Shown: piece after piece, positions 35,093 through 46,013 of the stretch
Position numbering within the stretch: the stretch's first letter is position 1
Layout: each line of letters opens with the position of its first letter
From: Sequoia sempervirens
Lineage: Eukaryota > Streptophyta > Pinopsida > Cupressales > Cupressaceae
Reading direction: 5' to 3'
DNA length: 64,000 bases
NCBI GenBank assembly: GCA_007258455.2
Contig: VDFB02344327.1
Span: 1 to 64,000, forward strand
The notes under the pieces: generated by a model
Seen by the model: the letters and a program-made list of their open reading frames with translations, nothing else
Databases searched by the model: none
What the model was told of the DNA's origin: nothing
Translations under genes and position numbers: made by a program

Positions 35093-38000
35093 GGAGTTAT
35101 GGACAAACACTGAGAGGGGGGGTGAATCAGTGTCTAAACCTTTTTCAACTTCAACCAAAATTTTTAATTCTGATATCCTTTCTATTGACAACAGAGTAGA
35201 GTAATCACTTTGAAAGCATTTATGAAAAGGAGTAAATAAAGATATGACAACATCAAATCAGTCCATTAGACAACTTATGCCAATATGATTTGAGTGAGAT
35301 ATCTTGCATTTTCCAAAACAATTGTGACTGACAATGTTTAACAAACAAAGCATGATGACAGTACAGGTGCAACTCATAAGACTGTGTAAATGAAGACCAA
35401 CATTATTGAATCACTTCTTAACCACCTGATTTCAATGTAGCTTTATAAGACACTACAACAACAGTGCAACAAAATGACACAAGAAAAAATTTAAGCACAT
35501 AATAACAATTCTTGAGTTATGAATCAAACAAATACTTTTTATTGAATCAGAACTTTCAAAAATGATAGAACACTCGTGCAAGAAATTTTGATATAACCAT
35601 TTTTCAGAGATGAGGAAACTAACATTCAACAATGCTCAGACTAATACTCACAAAATTATCACAATCAAGAAGCATTATGACATCAAAACAAAGAGACCAT
35701 AAGACAAAGAATTTTCCGAGTGGAAAACCCTCCTAGGCTAGAAAAACCACTCCTAAATTGCCTCACTGGCTTAACTTCAAAAACCACAACTTACAATGCC
35801 TTACAAGATAATTTCTAAGCACCCACTCAAGGAGCACCAACCCCTCATTTAGAGACACCAATCTCAAGGAGTACCAACCCCTTTTTAGATTACAAAATTA
35901 CAATAACATAGAGGATCTCTCTATTTCATTTAGCTCACACATACCTCTCTATCTAATACCCTAAAGATTCAACACGAATCCTTAAAATATTAAATAAACA
36001 AGGTTTTTTATAATATTACTCTGCATCATGTTTTCAAACTTTTATAACAGATCTTTTTCACAATTTCATTTTTGATACAATAGTAAGTTATGATATCATA
36101 GAATCACCTCCCTATCTTCATAGTGATCAAAAACTGTGTATATATATTTTCCAATATAGGTCTGCCAACAAAAGAAATCTTCATAGATTTCATTTTTCAA
36201 AGGAATCTGAAACCCCCATTCTATTTATAGAATATGAACCAATAGAATGATGATCAACATATGATGGATTAACATGAGTAACGCCTGTACAATAGGCTGC
36301 ATTTAACTCTGACAAGAATAAATCAAAGCTCCCTTTTCAAACTGCAATAGTTTTTACAAAACCCATATCTGCATTAAAAATGAAATAGCCATTTGAAACT
36401 ATTTTCAAAAATTCTATATGCAGAATCCATCATTTTTGTAATGAAACTGACAAAATTTTCAAAATGCACGACTACCCAGCAACCAAAAGTCATAGATCTT
36501 CATTATTTTATCAGGCCATGATTTATTTCACCAGTAACTGAAATGCGTTAACTTTTGACACATAAAAATGCTTATACCTTTTCTGATTTGAGCAAGAAAA
36601 CTAGTAACTATTATTTGCTAAATGTAAACACCAAATGATGGAAACATTTCAGGCCAACCTTGAATTTGAATACCCTTTGAAAGCATTCAATAAAGATAGG
36701 TAGGATTACTTGATATTCTGAAGAAAACAAAATAAAAAATAGTGCCTGAAATTCTGTTATGATGAATTTACTAACCCATGTGTTGAGACACCAGATAATC
36801 TTCTTCTACCTTCGAGCTCTCAGCCAATGAAGAACATTATGCATAGCTTCCATATTCCACTGATTTTGTTTCCTATCAAAGCCATTACAGCCAGAAAATC
36901 AATAAAAAAACAACAGTTACACTTCCTTCATGGCGGCGACATGGCTAGGGTTCCAAACCCATGAACAATAAAAATTCAATATCATTTTTCCCTATTCTTT
37001 CATCAAGTCATTCAATGAATTTTTAATATTATAATGAGATTTGAAGTCCACAATGGAATGATATCCTATATCATTTGAAATCCATGTGCATGACTAAAAA
37101 CACTGACAATATTATTACCAACTCAAATGCCAAGTCACACTATCCACGTGTATATTATTGTCCACAAGAGTCATGAACAATACAATGTTATTCTCAACCT
37201 TTGACTCTCCAATACTTTATGCTCAACTGACTCAAATAAATAAATAAAGTTCCAAAGAGATAAACAAAGTCAACATTATCATTACCTCCATAATTTTCAT
37301 ACAAGTTGTCGCTACATACTAAACACCATATATCTTATTTGCAATTTCAATACCTTCATATATTCCTGCCTTTCTACATTGACTCAGCTCATATATTGTT
37401 CAACATATAATTTCCACCAAAAGTTGTAAAACCTCAAAAGGTACTAACACTTCTTCTACTCAGCTCGATTAAAGACCACAAATCCACAAACATTAGCATG
37501 CCAATGATCAATTAATATCATATGTAAAAAGTGAAAATGCTTCGAATAATAAAGATAAACACTTGCCTTTGGATGCCGACTATAAAGTCAAGACTTGGGC
37601 ATAGAAGACTCCAAGTAAAAATGATAAAAATTATATGCCATGTGAGCCAATAAAAACCATCAAATAAGTGAGATACCTGAACCAAGGTGAATATAATGCC
37701 TTCAAACAAAATGTGAGTTCAAGATGGCTTTAGAGCAATGATGTCACTAATCCAAGTTTCATGGAGCCATTGAAACAATAACCAAATTGCCAGAGACGGA
37801 GTAAATGCTTGATAAAGCAATATAAATAACCAATGAACCAAAGATATGTGCCATATTTATCAACAATAAGTCATACCAATTGAAACCATATTACCATAAA
37901 AATTACCATCATTTGTATATGCCTTGAATCAATATACCTGATCATGTGAAGGTAACAATTTCATAAATCTGAAGCTAAAGAGTGTATAGTAATCTCATGT

Positions 38001-38568
38001 ACCATTGATGCCAAATGAAATGTCAAACTCAAGTGCCAAAGAGAGCATTAATATAATTCCAACCCAATATGCCATGTGTCAAATAATGTATCATAACCGT
38101 TGACACCAAAATAATTATGAGACAACCATGAAGATCAATAGAATGAAAACATGCCATGAAGACATAATCAAATGAATCTTGTCAATGATGCCATGATCAA
38201 CCTGAGGCCTATCAAGATAACAATATTGTTTATCACATAAGCTAATGCAAGCCCTGTCACAATGAACACCATCTAAATAACCTGAACCAAACCTTATCAA
38301 CACTGTCAGTCCGATATAATCATAATCATTTGCAAAAGAATAGTATTCATAACACTGAACCAAAATTATCATGATAATCAACATGAACTTGAATCATAAT
38401 GATTAACCATTTGTAATAGCCAAGAGTAATCAAATATGTATCATGTCAAAGCATAAAGATCCTGAGAGACCAAATCTGAAATTGTTAGATCACGAGAACC
38501 AAGAAAGTGATTTTGTCATCAAGGACAAACCATGAACAAACCATGAACACAATTGAGATCCAACAGTT
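35093..38568 (-). repeat. Probable long (about 3.4-kb) solo LTR, minus orientation
   Basis: The left end carries the hallmark of this LTR group (ggacaaacactgagagg followed by ggggtgaatcagtgt at 35100). The right end, read on the minus strand, begins CTGTTGGATCTCAATTGTG. About 1.1 kb inside the left end, minus-strand ctataaatagaatgg (36219-36233) with an upstream attggttc gives TATA and CCAAT-like boxes. No primer site, coding sequence or second LTR was found next to it. Boundaries are approximate, because the left tip has lost the canonical CCAACA, and a composite of two remnants is possible. Confidence 0.45.
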
Positions 38569-39037
38569 TATACCCAAAAATGACATGGAAAAAAAGAAAA
38601 AAATAACATGTTTATATAGCTAGCGAGGAGATTCAAGAATAAATATAACCAAAACCAATTGTAGTACAATAGGTAATCTTGAAACTCCAAGCATCCAAAA
38701 CCATGTTCCTGGAACCTGAGAAAAACAATAATAATGTTAGTTCAAATAGACAAGATATTTCCACATACCATGTAACTCTACGGGTGTTTTATTCATAACA
38801 ATAGAATGGAAATTTTAGCTTTTACAACATGCATAACAATAGGCTAAGGATTCCAAAACATTTGTGTTATTTTATGGAATTTCCCTCCAATAAGGTGTTC
38901 CAAATTTGATCAAAAAATAATAACAAAAAGCACTATGACAAAAGGAGATTTTAAAATCTTGTTTACACACCCTTGTGAAAGCTAAATTGATGAGATAGCA
39001 TAGAAACTGACCTCCTGTGTTTATAAGCTTATTGAGA
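38569..39037. other. Unassigned DNA
   Basis: AT-rich with no recognisable gene. Confidence 0.35.
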
Positions 39038-39247
39038 CTAACCAAATCCCTTCTGATCTACTATCAAAATCCAGGGATTAGGTAACACAACCATTACAAC
39101 TACTCCTATTGCAAACACAATATCTGCAATAACTATTGCCTTCTTTTTCCCATAGATATCATTGATAAACCCTCCTACTGCCAATCCAATAATAGCTACT
39201 ACAATTGTCACACTCACTATAGTCTCTTGCAACAATAATAAAACCAT
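39038..39247 (-). pseudogene. Inositol/sugar transporter (MFS) exon fragment, INT-like
   Basis: About 60 codons match the second and third membrane helices of plant inositol transporters. QETIVSVTIVVAIIGLAVGG is followed by FINDIYGKKKAIVIADIVFA and then VVLPNPWILIV; the loop NDxxGRKK between helices is the MFS signature. An AG at the upstream edge (ttgttgcaag/ag) fits a splice acceptor. After NPWILIV the frame degenerates (expected G-R-x-x-V-G-x-G) and meets a stop. Nearby minus-strand sequence contains no exon for the preceding GYDTG helix or the following ones. Family role: proton-coupled inositol transport at tonoplast or plasma membrane. Best read as an isolated captured exon or gene relic; an incomplete gene with distant exons is less likely. 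Confidence 0.7.
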
Positions 39248-40380
39248 TCAGTGAAGCTATTTATAGGCTTACATGAGAAAACTATATATATCTCTCTTAA
39301 AATAGAGGGGTAGTAATGTAAAAGACAGTAATATGTTTTGATAAGTTAAGCAACATTTATAGGGTGTTGTACCCTTTACACGAAGAGCCCGTAGGGCCAA
39401 AAAGGAACCAAGTTCAATAGAACATTATAGTAACCAAACTAAAAACAACAAAAAAGGATACAAACACTACACACTAACAATAGAGACCCAACAAAAAAAA
39501 GTAGACCAAACCACTAATTGGCCACACCTTCCCATTTCTAAATGAGGAGATTTAAAACATCATCCCCAATCTAGTTAGGGCCTTCACCCTCAGTATTCCT
39601 GTCTGCCTCCTCCTTGATGACATGAAAAAGTGTGATACCAGATTTGTGAATCATTTTAATAGTGAAACGAGCCAACTAGACAAAAGAACCTATGTTTAGA
39701 TATAAGGTAATTCATGAAGTTTGGCATGTTTTACTACCAACAAAAATATGCTCTTGTTTACAATGTCAAAATCTTCTTGAATGTAGAGAGTAGCACTAGA
39801 TATCACTCCTACAACCAAAAGTAAATACAAACAATTAAAATAATAGAAATTCACAAAAAACATGGTAGATATCAATCAAAACCCTGTAAAGGAACCCTAA
39901 ACCAATAATATGGTAACTAAAATGTGAATAATTGGGGGTAATTCATCTATGAGATAAATATCCTCACAAAATTAGAAGATAACTCAGTAAATCAATAATA
40001 ATTGTGCCTCAAACCTAAGGCAATGGTTTTTCCTAGAATGAGACATTCAAATGGAATAAAACACAAAAAAAATGATCTGGTAGCGTAAAGATTCCAAAAA
40101 ATAAAATTCACTGAAACTATGGCAAGCAACTTACCTAAAAATTCTGCACATATTGTGTCCTGTTATGAAGAGACTAACCAAGCAGGGGAATGTAAACAAA
40201 GTTAAGCCAACTATCGGGAAAGTCAACCATCGGGCACGTGAGATATGTGTCCATAGGAACCAGTCCAATTCTAATTTCCCCCTTCAGAGTCCCCTTGTGA
40301 GCAGCCACAATCCCCGCTCCCTCTTTCCCTCTATGTTGCAACACATGTAATCTAAGGTAGCTAAGTCAGCTTGCCTCCTT
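39248..40380. other. Unassigned DNA, partly GC-richer
   Basis: 39340-39660 read on the minus strand has a short open piece (about 30 codons, ending near 39572) followed by AT-rich 3'-UTR-like sequence. 40150-40380 is noticeably less AT-rich and contains gcacgtga (G-box core) at about 40236. A minus-strand donor-like ag/gtaagttg lies at about 40130. It could be the promoter/5' UTR side of a lost gene. Nothing firmer can be said. Confidence 0.3.
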
Positions 40381-40610
40381 GTGCCCGAAAATCTCCACCA
40401 TGCCATATTCTTCTCTCAGGACATCATCATCATCATCATCTTCTTCTTCTTCTTCTCACTGCATCTCTGCTGCATTGGCCATCAAAAATTATGAGTCTTC
40501 TGGAAAGCCTGAGCACTCCAAAACATCTGGAACAATAGGGTTGTCATGGTTTTCATAAACCCCAACACCTGAGAACTCCAAAACATCTGAAATAATAGGA
40601 CCACCAAAGC
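40381..40610 (-). other. Coding-like minus-strand segment with acidic repeat
   Basis: Read on the minus strand, a ~55-bp unit occurs twice, giving PIISDVLEFSG and PIVPDVLECSG. It is followed by two stops and then an EEEE-DDDDDD tract encoded by (TTC)n/(ATC)n on the plus strand (40422-40456). I do not recognise the protein. Two TGA/TAA codons interrupt it, so it is a relic or chance. Confidence 0.3.
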
Positions 40611-40789
40611 TTGCATGCACTCCCAGCCTACAAATACACACTCAATCACAACCTAGTATAAATAAAAGTACCAAAATGCTTTCGAGCAAAACCTAACCAA
40701 TGATTTTTTGAACCTCACAGAGCTTTTATCCCCTCAAACTTATAGAAAAATAATACACTAAGTAGTGGCTCACTTCAACTTCATCGCTT

Positions 40790-41420
40790 GAGTTTTGTAA
40801 TTGTAACATAACTCATTGATCTCCTTTGATAATTCAACATCCTTGCACATTTCCTTGGCTTCGTCCATGAAATTATTATCAAATTCTATTAACAGTTTAA
40901 CATCCTCTGGAGTTGTATTTTGGCATCTTTGTCAATTAATTAACATGCCTTGCCTCTACTTCTACATTTTCACATATCTTTTTGAACATTTAATGATTAC
41001 ATCTGCTCCAAATTTGTTCATTGGAAATGTTTCGATGGTGTCAATGCCTCTTTCTAAAGCACTCAGTTCCTTCCTTTCAAGTAGTCGCCTATATCATGTA
41101 TACTTTCTCCTAATGATCATGGATGAATGAGTTCAACTATTTTAAATTATACATCTTTATAACTTTCTAAACTTTGTGAAGATCAATGCTCAACCTTTGG
41201 AAACATTACTTTCTAGATTTCCTTTTATACTTTTGGTATTATACCCCTCTTCATCTATGTATCTTGTATTAACCAATGCATCATGTAAAGCGTTTTCAAG
41301 TGGAGAAAGTATTACTGATAGAGATGATGTTACTTTATTTATACCCATCAATACATTGGATGAAACCTCTATTTTCTTTTTAAGTGGGGCTAATGTTGAT
41401 AGTCGAGGTTGTTATTCTCA
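40790..41420 (-). pseudogene. Unidentified coding-like relic
   Basis: The minus strand contains successive protein-like stretches in different frames: LSTLAPLKKKIEVSSNVLM through DALVNTRYIDEEGYNTKSI (about 41410-41180); ALERGIDTIETFPMNKFGAD (about 41065-40990); and EDVKLLIEFDNNFMDEAKEM with CKDVELSKEINEL (about 40910-40800). They are separated by stops and frame changes. Amino-acid composition is that of a soluble helical protein. No family recognised. It is on the same strand as the transporter relic at 39.0 kb, but a shared gene cannot be shown. Confidence 0.3.
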
Positions 41421-41827
41421 TTAGAAAGCACTTTGTATACATTTAAATTATGATAAATGCATCAATTTTCAGTATTACAGTGGTATGCAATATAATATGT
41501 AACTCTTAATCACATCACCCAAGGCATTAGTTGCTTCTCCCAGTGAAAGAGATGCTTGGACAAGGTATCATTTGGCATGTATTTTGCAACAAATAGTCGT
41601 TCATCTCCTTCAAAACAATAATCAATCGAGTTCACTAATCTTTTGTGTCAAACTCCAACGCTTGTTGCTTCGACCTACTCTGCTCTTCGGCCGATTGGAT
41701 CCATAAAATGAGCTTTTGTGGCAATATCTTAAACATAGATAGGGTGTTGGAGTATTTCATTTGAAGTAGTGAGCTTATGATATTCTTGCACATATGAACT
41801 TATAAAGGCCCTAAAAGGTAGAGATTG

Positions 41828-42779
41828 TTGTGAGCCAGTATACAAACTAAAGATACCCTAAATTATCCTAATTGGTAAACAACACTATTTAACTAACTTT
41901 CATCCTTCTTCCCTAAATGATTAAATAATACATTATTATTTAATTATTATCAAATTTTATATTCATTTATTAATTAAGTGATTTAACATTATTTAATTAA
42001 TTCGTCTTCAATCATCATTCCTGACTAATTAAATAAATCTCATTTATTTAATAAATGTCCTAATTTAACCTTGTCTATCTTGATTAATTAAATAAACACA
42101 AGTTATTTAATTATGTCACTAACATTACTTATTCTTCTAAATAAATTAAATAGTTATCATTAATTATTTAATTAAGCTACTTTCTCTTCTCCAAATTTGA
42201 ATAATTAAATCAATTATTTAATTTCCCCAAAATTACACAACATGGTCAAATAAATAAATATACCTTTATTTATTAAAGTCAAATGCAACTTGCACGTTCC
42301 TCTCAAACATTAATTAATTATTAAATTAATTAATACATCCTCACATATCTTGATTGAATAAATCATGACCACTGATTTCTCAATCTATTTCCTATCCCAT
42401 TGATTATGCTAATCCCACTAAACACTCAATTTGACTTCTTTAATCCCATTATTCATTCAATCTAATCCCACTGATTATTCAATTAAATCCCTTAATTGGA
42501 TCAATCAGATAAGTTAACTAATCAATCTATTTCCTCTCAACAGTTCTCAACTGTTGATCCTGATCTCTCATTGTTGAATACTGATCGTTCATTTGAAACT
42601 TGAAAATCTATAAAACAATCTTCTTCCTTCTCAAAAAGGTGAATAATCTAAAGAATTTGTGGAGAGGTCATGTCAAATTGGCTATTGAAGAACATTGAGC
42701 AAATACTTGCATTCTAGATAACCATTACTACTACCTTTGAAGATTTACATGCGTGGGGGCTTACCATTATTGACCAAGC
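41828..42779 (+). repeat. Left part of an older LTR split by the gypsy insertion
   Basis: Begins near TGTTGTGAGCCAG (41828) and continues at 52752-52971 beyond the inserted gypsy element. The rejoined LTR would be about 1.17 kb, ends ...ctcttaca, and is followed by a primer-site-like ttggcacgcctggt. It contains the hairpin run at 42028-42275. The start is tentative because the partner LTR is not in the window. Confidence 0.45.
42028..42275. repeat. Run of short A/T hairpins in LTR
   Basis: Perfect inverted repeats in series: attaaataaat / atttatttaat (42028-42052, spacer 3); taattaaataa / ttatttaatta (42085-42113, spacer 7); aattaaata / tatttaatt (about 42144-42173); aataaataaa / tttatttatt (about 42248-42275, spacer 6). 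Pyrimidine-rich spacers (cctaatttaaccttgtct, ctactttctcttctcc) lie between them. Confidence 0.65.
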
Positions 42780-43019
42780 TATTATGCCTTGCATAACCAC
42801 CCCATTTTATTTAGGAACAAAATGGGTCCCCCTTGCTTTTTTTTTGTCTTTGGTTTTGGTTTGCGTCTTAGGAGTTGTTTGTTTTGCTCCTAAGTCTTTC
42901 TTTCTTTCATTCTGTCAGAAGTAGAGCTGGAACCAAAGTTCAACTCCGAACTTTTCCAAAGTTCCTAGTTCAGATTTTGTTCTAACTACGGGTTTGTCTT
43001 CTCTTCCTTGTTTCCTTTC

Positions 43020-43119
43020 NNNNNNNNNNNNNNNNNNNNNNNNNNNNNNNNNNNNNNNNNNNNNNNNNNNNNNNNNNNNNNNNNNNNNNNNNNNNNNNNN
43101 NNNNNNNNNNNNNNNNNNN
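43020..43119. other. Assembly gap (100 N)
   Basis: Exactly 100 N, the usual placeholder for a gap of unknown size. It falls inside the 5' LTR. Confidence 1.
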
Positions 43120-43200
43120 GTGGGCTCCAAAAAGGTGGGACTTGGTCACATGTGGAGATTGTGACAAGTCCAAGGTTCTAGAAGCCTTAGGAGAATGGAA

Positions 43201-43668
43201 TGTGAATTAAAAATTCACATATAAAGGAGGGGAATCTAGGAAAAATAAATGTGAATTAAAAATTCACATAGGAAAGAGGGTTAACATCAAAAAGGAAAAA
43301 ATGAAGAATTGACCAAAAAGAGGTGCTAAATTTAGTTAATGATTTTGGTTAAGGTTGTGCAAATATTGGATTAGGCTAATTAACAGAAGGTTAGAGGCAA
43401 GTGGCAAATGTTGGAGGATGTGACACGGAGAGAGAAAGTGAGGAATTTTAAATTGATTTTTAAATCAAAAGGAGGATAAGTGACTAAATTAAATAAATTA
43501 GTGTATTTATTTAATTTAGAGAGGAATAAAGTAACAGACAAAGTATTAATTATTAAATTAAATACTTTATCAGTATGAGACACAGGGGGGAATATTAATT
43601 TAATAAATTAATATTAATACGATAGGCGTGAATGCAACAAATTTAATCATATGGAAGTGATTAAATTT
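43201..43668. repeat. Run of eight short unrelated A/T hairpins
   Basis: Perfect inverted repeats, all different except the first two: tgtgaatt / aattcaca (43201-43219, and again 43249-43269); ttgattt / aaatcaa (43453-43468); ctaaattaaataaa / tttatttaatttag (43484-43519); aaagtatt / aatacttt (43540-43568); atattaattta / taaattaatat (43592-43614); aaatttaatca / tgattaaattt (43639-43668). Spacers are purine-rich. The segment has no counterpart in the 3' LTR. Confidence 0.75.
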
Positions 43669-44544
43669 AGGTATCTACACCTTGATTTGTGGATTTGAGT
43701 TTTGATTGGGAGGAATTTATGCATAGCATTGTCTATATGTATCTCTGGGTTCTATTTTGTAAAGGTTAGCTAATTGAAGAAAGATCAACCACCTGATGAT
43801 ATCAAAAAGTAATTAGTTCTAGGATTTCATTGTTATTAGTAGAGATACTTTTAAGAAGTTTAGTTGAACTTAGATACAATTTTTATAGTTTTATACAAGT
43901 TTTTATGTTATCAAGTTTGGACCTATTTCGATAAGGTTAATGATGCATGATCAATCTGTATGCCAGTGATTTACTGTGCCTAAATTTTTTCTATTTGATG
44001 AAAATCAATAGAGGAAACTGAATTTAAAGATTATCTCATTGGGTTATCTATGAATGAAGTTATTGTTATGTCTATTTGATTTGTGTTTAATGATGAGTGA
44101 ATAATCTATTTTGAAGTAAAGTTTAGTGAATGGTGATGGTATTGAATTACCACTATGGATGTATGCAATTGTATTGTTTATTCTGTGGATTGTATCTTGT
44201 TGTAGTTGTCGTTAGGTGAATAAACACTCATTATTGATATGCATGTCTGGATATTAAGAACTTTTGTTCATATTCTTCTATTTTAAAGTTCTGATCCATC
44301 TTTTTTATCTTTATTTAAAACCACCAAAGCATAGATTAGTTGACTTCATGCAGTTTTTTTCCTTGTTACTAGCAAAGGCCCCTTGCACATTACAGTTATA
44401 TTGACCATTAAGCGATATCAACATAATTGAGAACCAATTAATAGGACCTTGGGAGTTAGATTTCAATGTGTTGTTTTTCTTCTTTAGGAGAAATAGAATA
44501 GTAATATTCTATTTAATGTTGTTGTGCTATTTTGACCCTCAACA

Positions 44545-45987
44545 GATCTGGTGCTAGAAGGAGGATTTGAGGAACAAATTGGCTCGAATCGGGTCATTCT
44601 CACTAGATAGGTACGATAGAGTTCTTAGATCTTCTCAGAATCCTAAACCATTCGTCAAAATCCAAACCCCTATTAGGTATAGGCCCCAAGATTGTAGAGT
44701 CTTGATTCCACCATTATCACCACCGCTCACCCCACCTGGGTTTCCACCGAATCCATCCATATCACCTCCTAGGCCAAACTGACCCGTTCCACAACCTGCT
44801 CAACGAGTATCACCACCAAGACCCATGACTTTCTTTGTCAATAACCACTTGCCACTAGGGACTATTTCCAGGGGGATACATGATCTCCCAAAGAACCCAA
44901 AGAGGTTTTGTCCTAAGTACATGCATGGAGAATCAAGAAGTGTTGAGGAGCACATACAAGAATTAAGGATGCCTATACTCGTGCTCAGGTGGCCATCATG
45001 ACGTTGTGTGCAGATTGTTCCCCTACTCACTGGGAGACATGGCATACTTGTATCTAAACCTACCACAAGGGTCGATTCTAAGTTGGAAAGACTTGGAAAA
45101 TGCCTTTATTAATCAATTATGGGTCTATGTAGACCCTGCTATTCTCTACCACCAATTTGCCACAATAAGAAAAGAGCATCATGAACCATTGCCTTTATTC
45201 AATACAAGGTTCCAAAGAATGTACCAAAGGTTACAACATCCTTATCTGGTTGCTGAGAACATTGCCATTTTGGCGTACTTAAGGGTTGTGGATCCTTTGA
45301 TTGGCCTGTTCTTGAAGAGGACATATCAGCCACTCGAAATTGATTCTATTGCTAAAGTATATCACTTGGCCATCTAGTTGCAACAAAAAATAAGTTTGCA
45401 ATCCTGGAGTCTAGGAGGAGTTCTTCCTCCTATAGGATACCAAATGCCCAATCTCCCCCCTTTATTCAATATGCTCCCAGGGATTTCCTACTCCCAATAC
45501 GAACCTATGTATGAATTCCAAGCTTCACCTCCCTCACCAATCTTCACCAATGATCCTCAGGATTCCTCCCAACAAACTCAAAATTATCAAAATCAAGTTG
45601 GAGGATCAAATCATGTTAATAAGCCCTTTGTAGTAAAGACTGTAGAAAGTGCAAAGACTCTACAACTGACCAATGAGACAAAGACTCTCAAAAAGACCCT
45701 ATCTCAGATGTCTAACGATATGGCCCAACTTAGACATAATCCCCCACAGAACCAAAACCAAGGTTTTTAGAATTAGGGAGGATATTCTAATCAGGGTGGT
45801 TACTGCAACCAAAATTCCAACCAAAATTATAGCACCAACTAGAACACTAATAGGAATTTCTAGAACCAAAACTCCTCTAATCAAAACTATCAAAATCAGA
45901 ATAGGGGATATAATCAAAGGTCTAACAACAATAGGCCATGGAATACTGGAATCAATAATAGAGGATTTTCGTACAATTATCAAGTAG
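44545..45987 (+). pseudogene. gag: Gypsy gag
   Basis: Starts just after the 5' LTR. A proline-rich N-terminal part (44567-44779, ending PPLTPPGFPPNPS) leads into NHLPLGTISRGIHDLPKNPK. A frame change follows near 44970. The gag domain proper (45006-45377) contains YLYLNLPQGSILSWKDLENAF and FNTRFQRMYQRL. After a TAG at 45376-45378 the frame runs on through a Pro/Gln-rich stretch to 45770, then a Gln/Asn/Arg-rich tail (QNQNRG..., 45770-45987) in a neighbouring frame. It would form the particle shell and bind element RNA. Several frameshifts and stops make it non-functional. A sequence ggtgctagaaggagg right after the LTR (44551-44565) may be the primer site, but I cannot assign the tRNA. Confidence 0.8.
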
Positions 45988-46013
45988 GCGATGGAAATTA
46001 ACACATTATCAAC

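Larger units (their letters stand above)
42780..44544 (+). repeat. 5' LTR of the gypsy element (contains the assembly gap)
   Basis: 42780-43019 matches 49809-50050 of the 3' LTR, and 43681-44544 matches 51889-52751. The stretch between (gap plus 43120-43680) does not match the corresponding 1.8 kb of the 3' LTR. The 3' end is ...ccctcaaca. Confidence 0.85.

Noticed and set aside
39340..39660. Possible LINE 3' end with RNase H C-terminus on the minus strand
   Set aside because: The ~30-codon piece (HKSGITLFHVIKEEADRN) only loosely resembles RNase H ends and no further LINE sequence lies upstream.
45699..46004. Minus-strand hydrophobic 101-codon frame
   Set aside because: Antisense shadow of the Gln/Asn/Arg-rich gag tail; the Ile/Val-rich composition is the mirror of that codon use.
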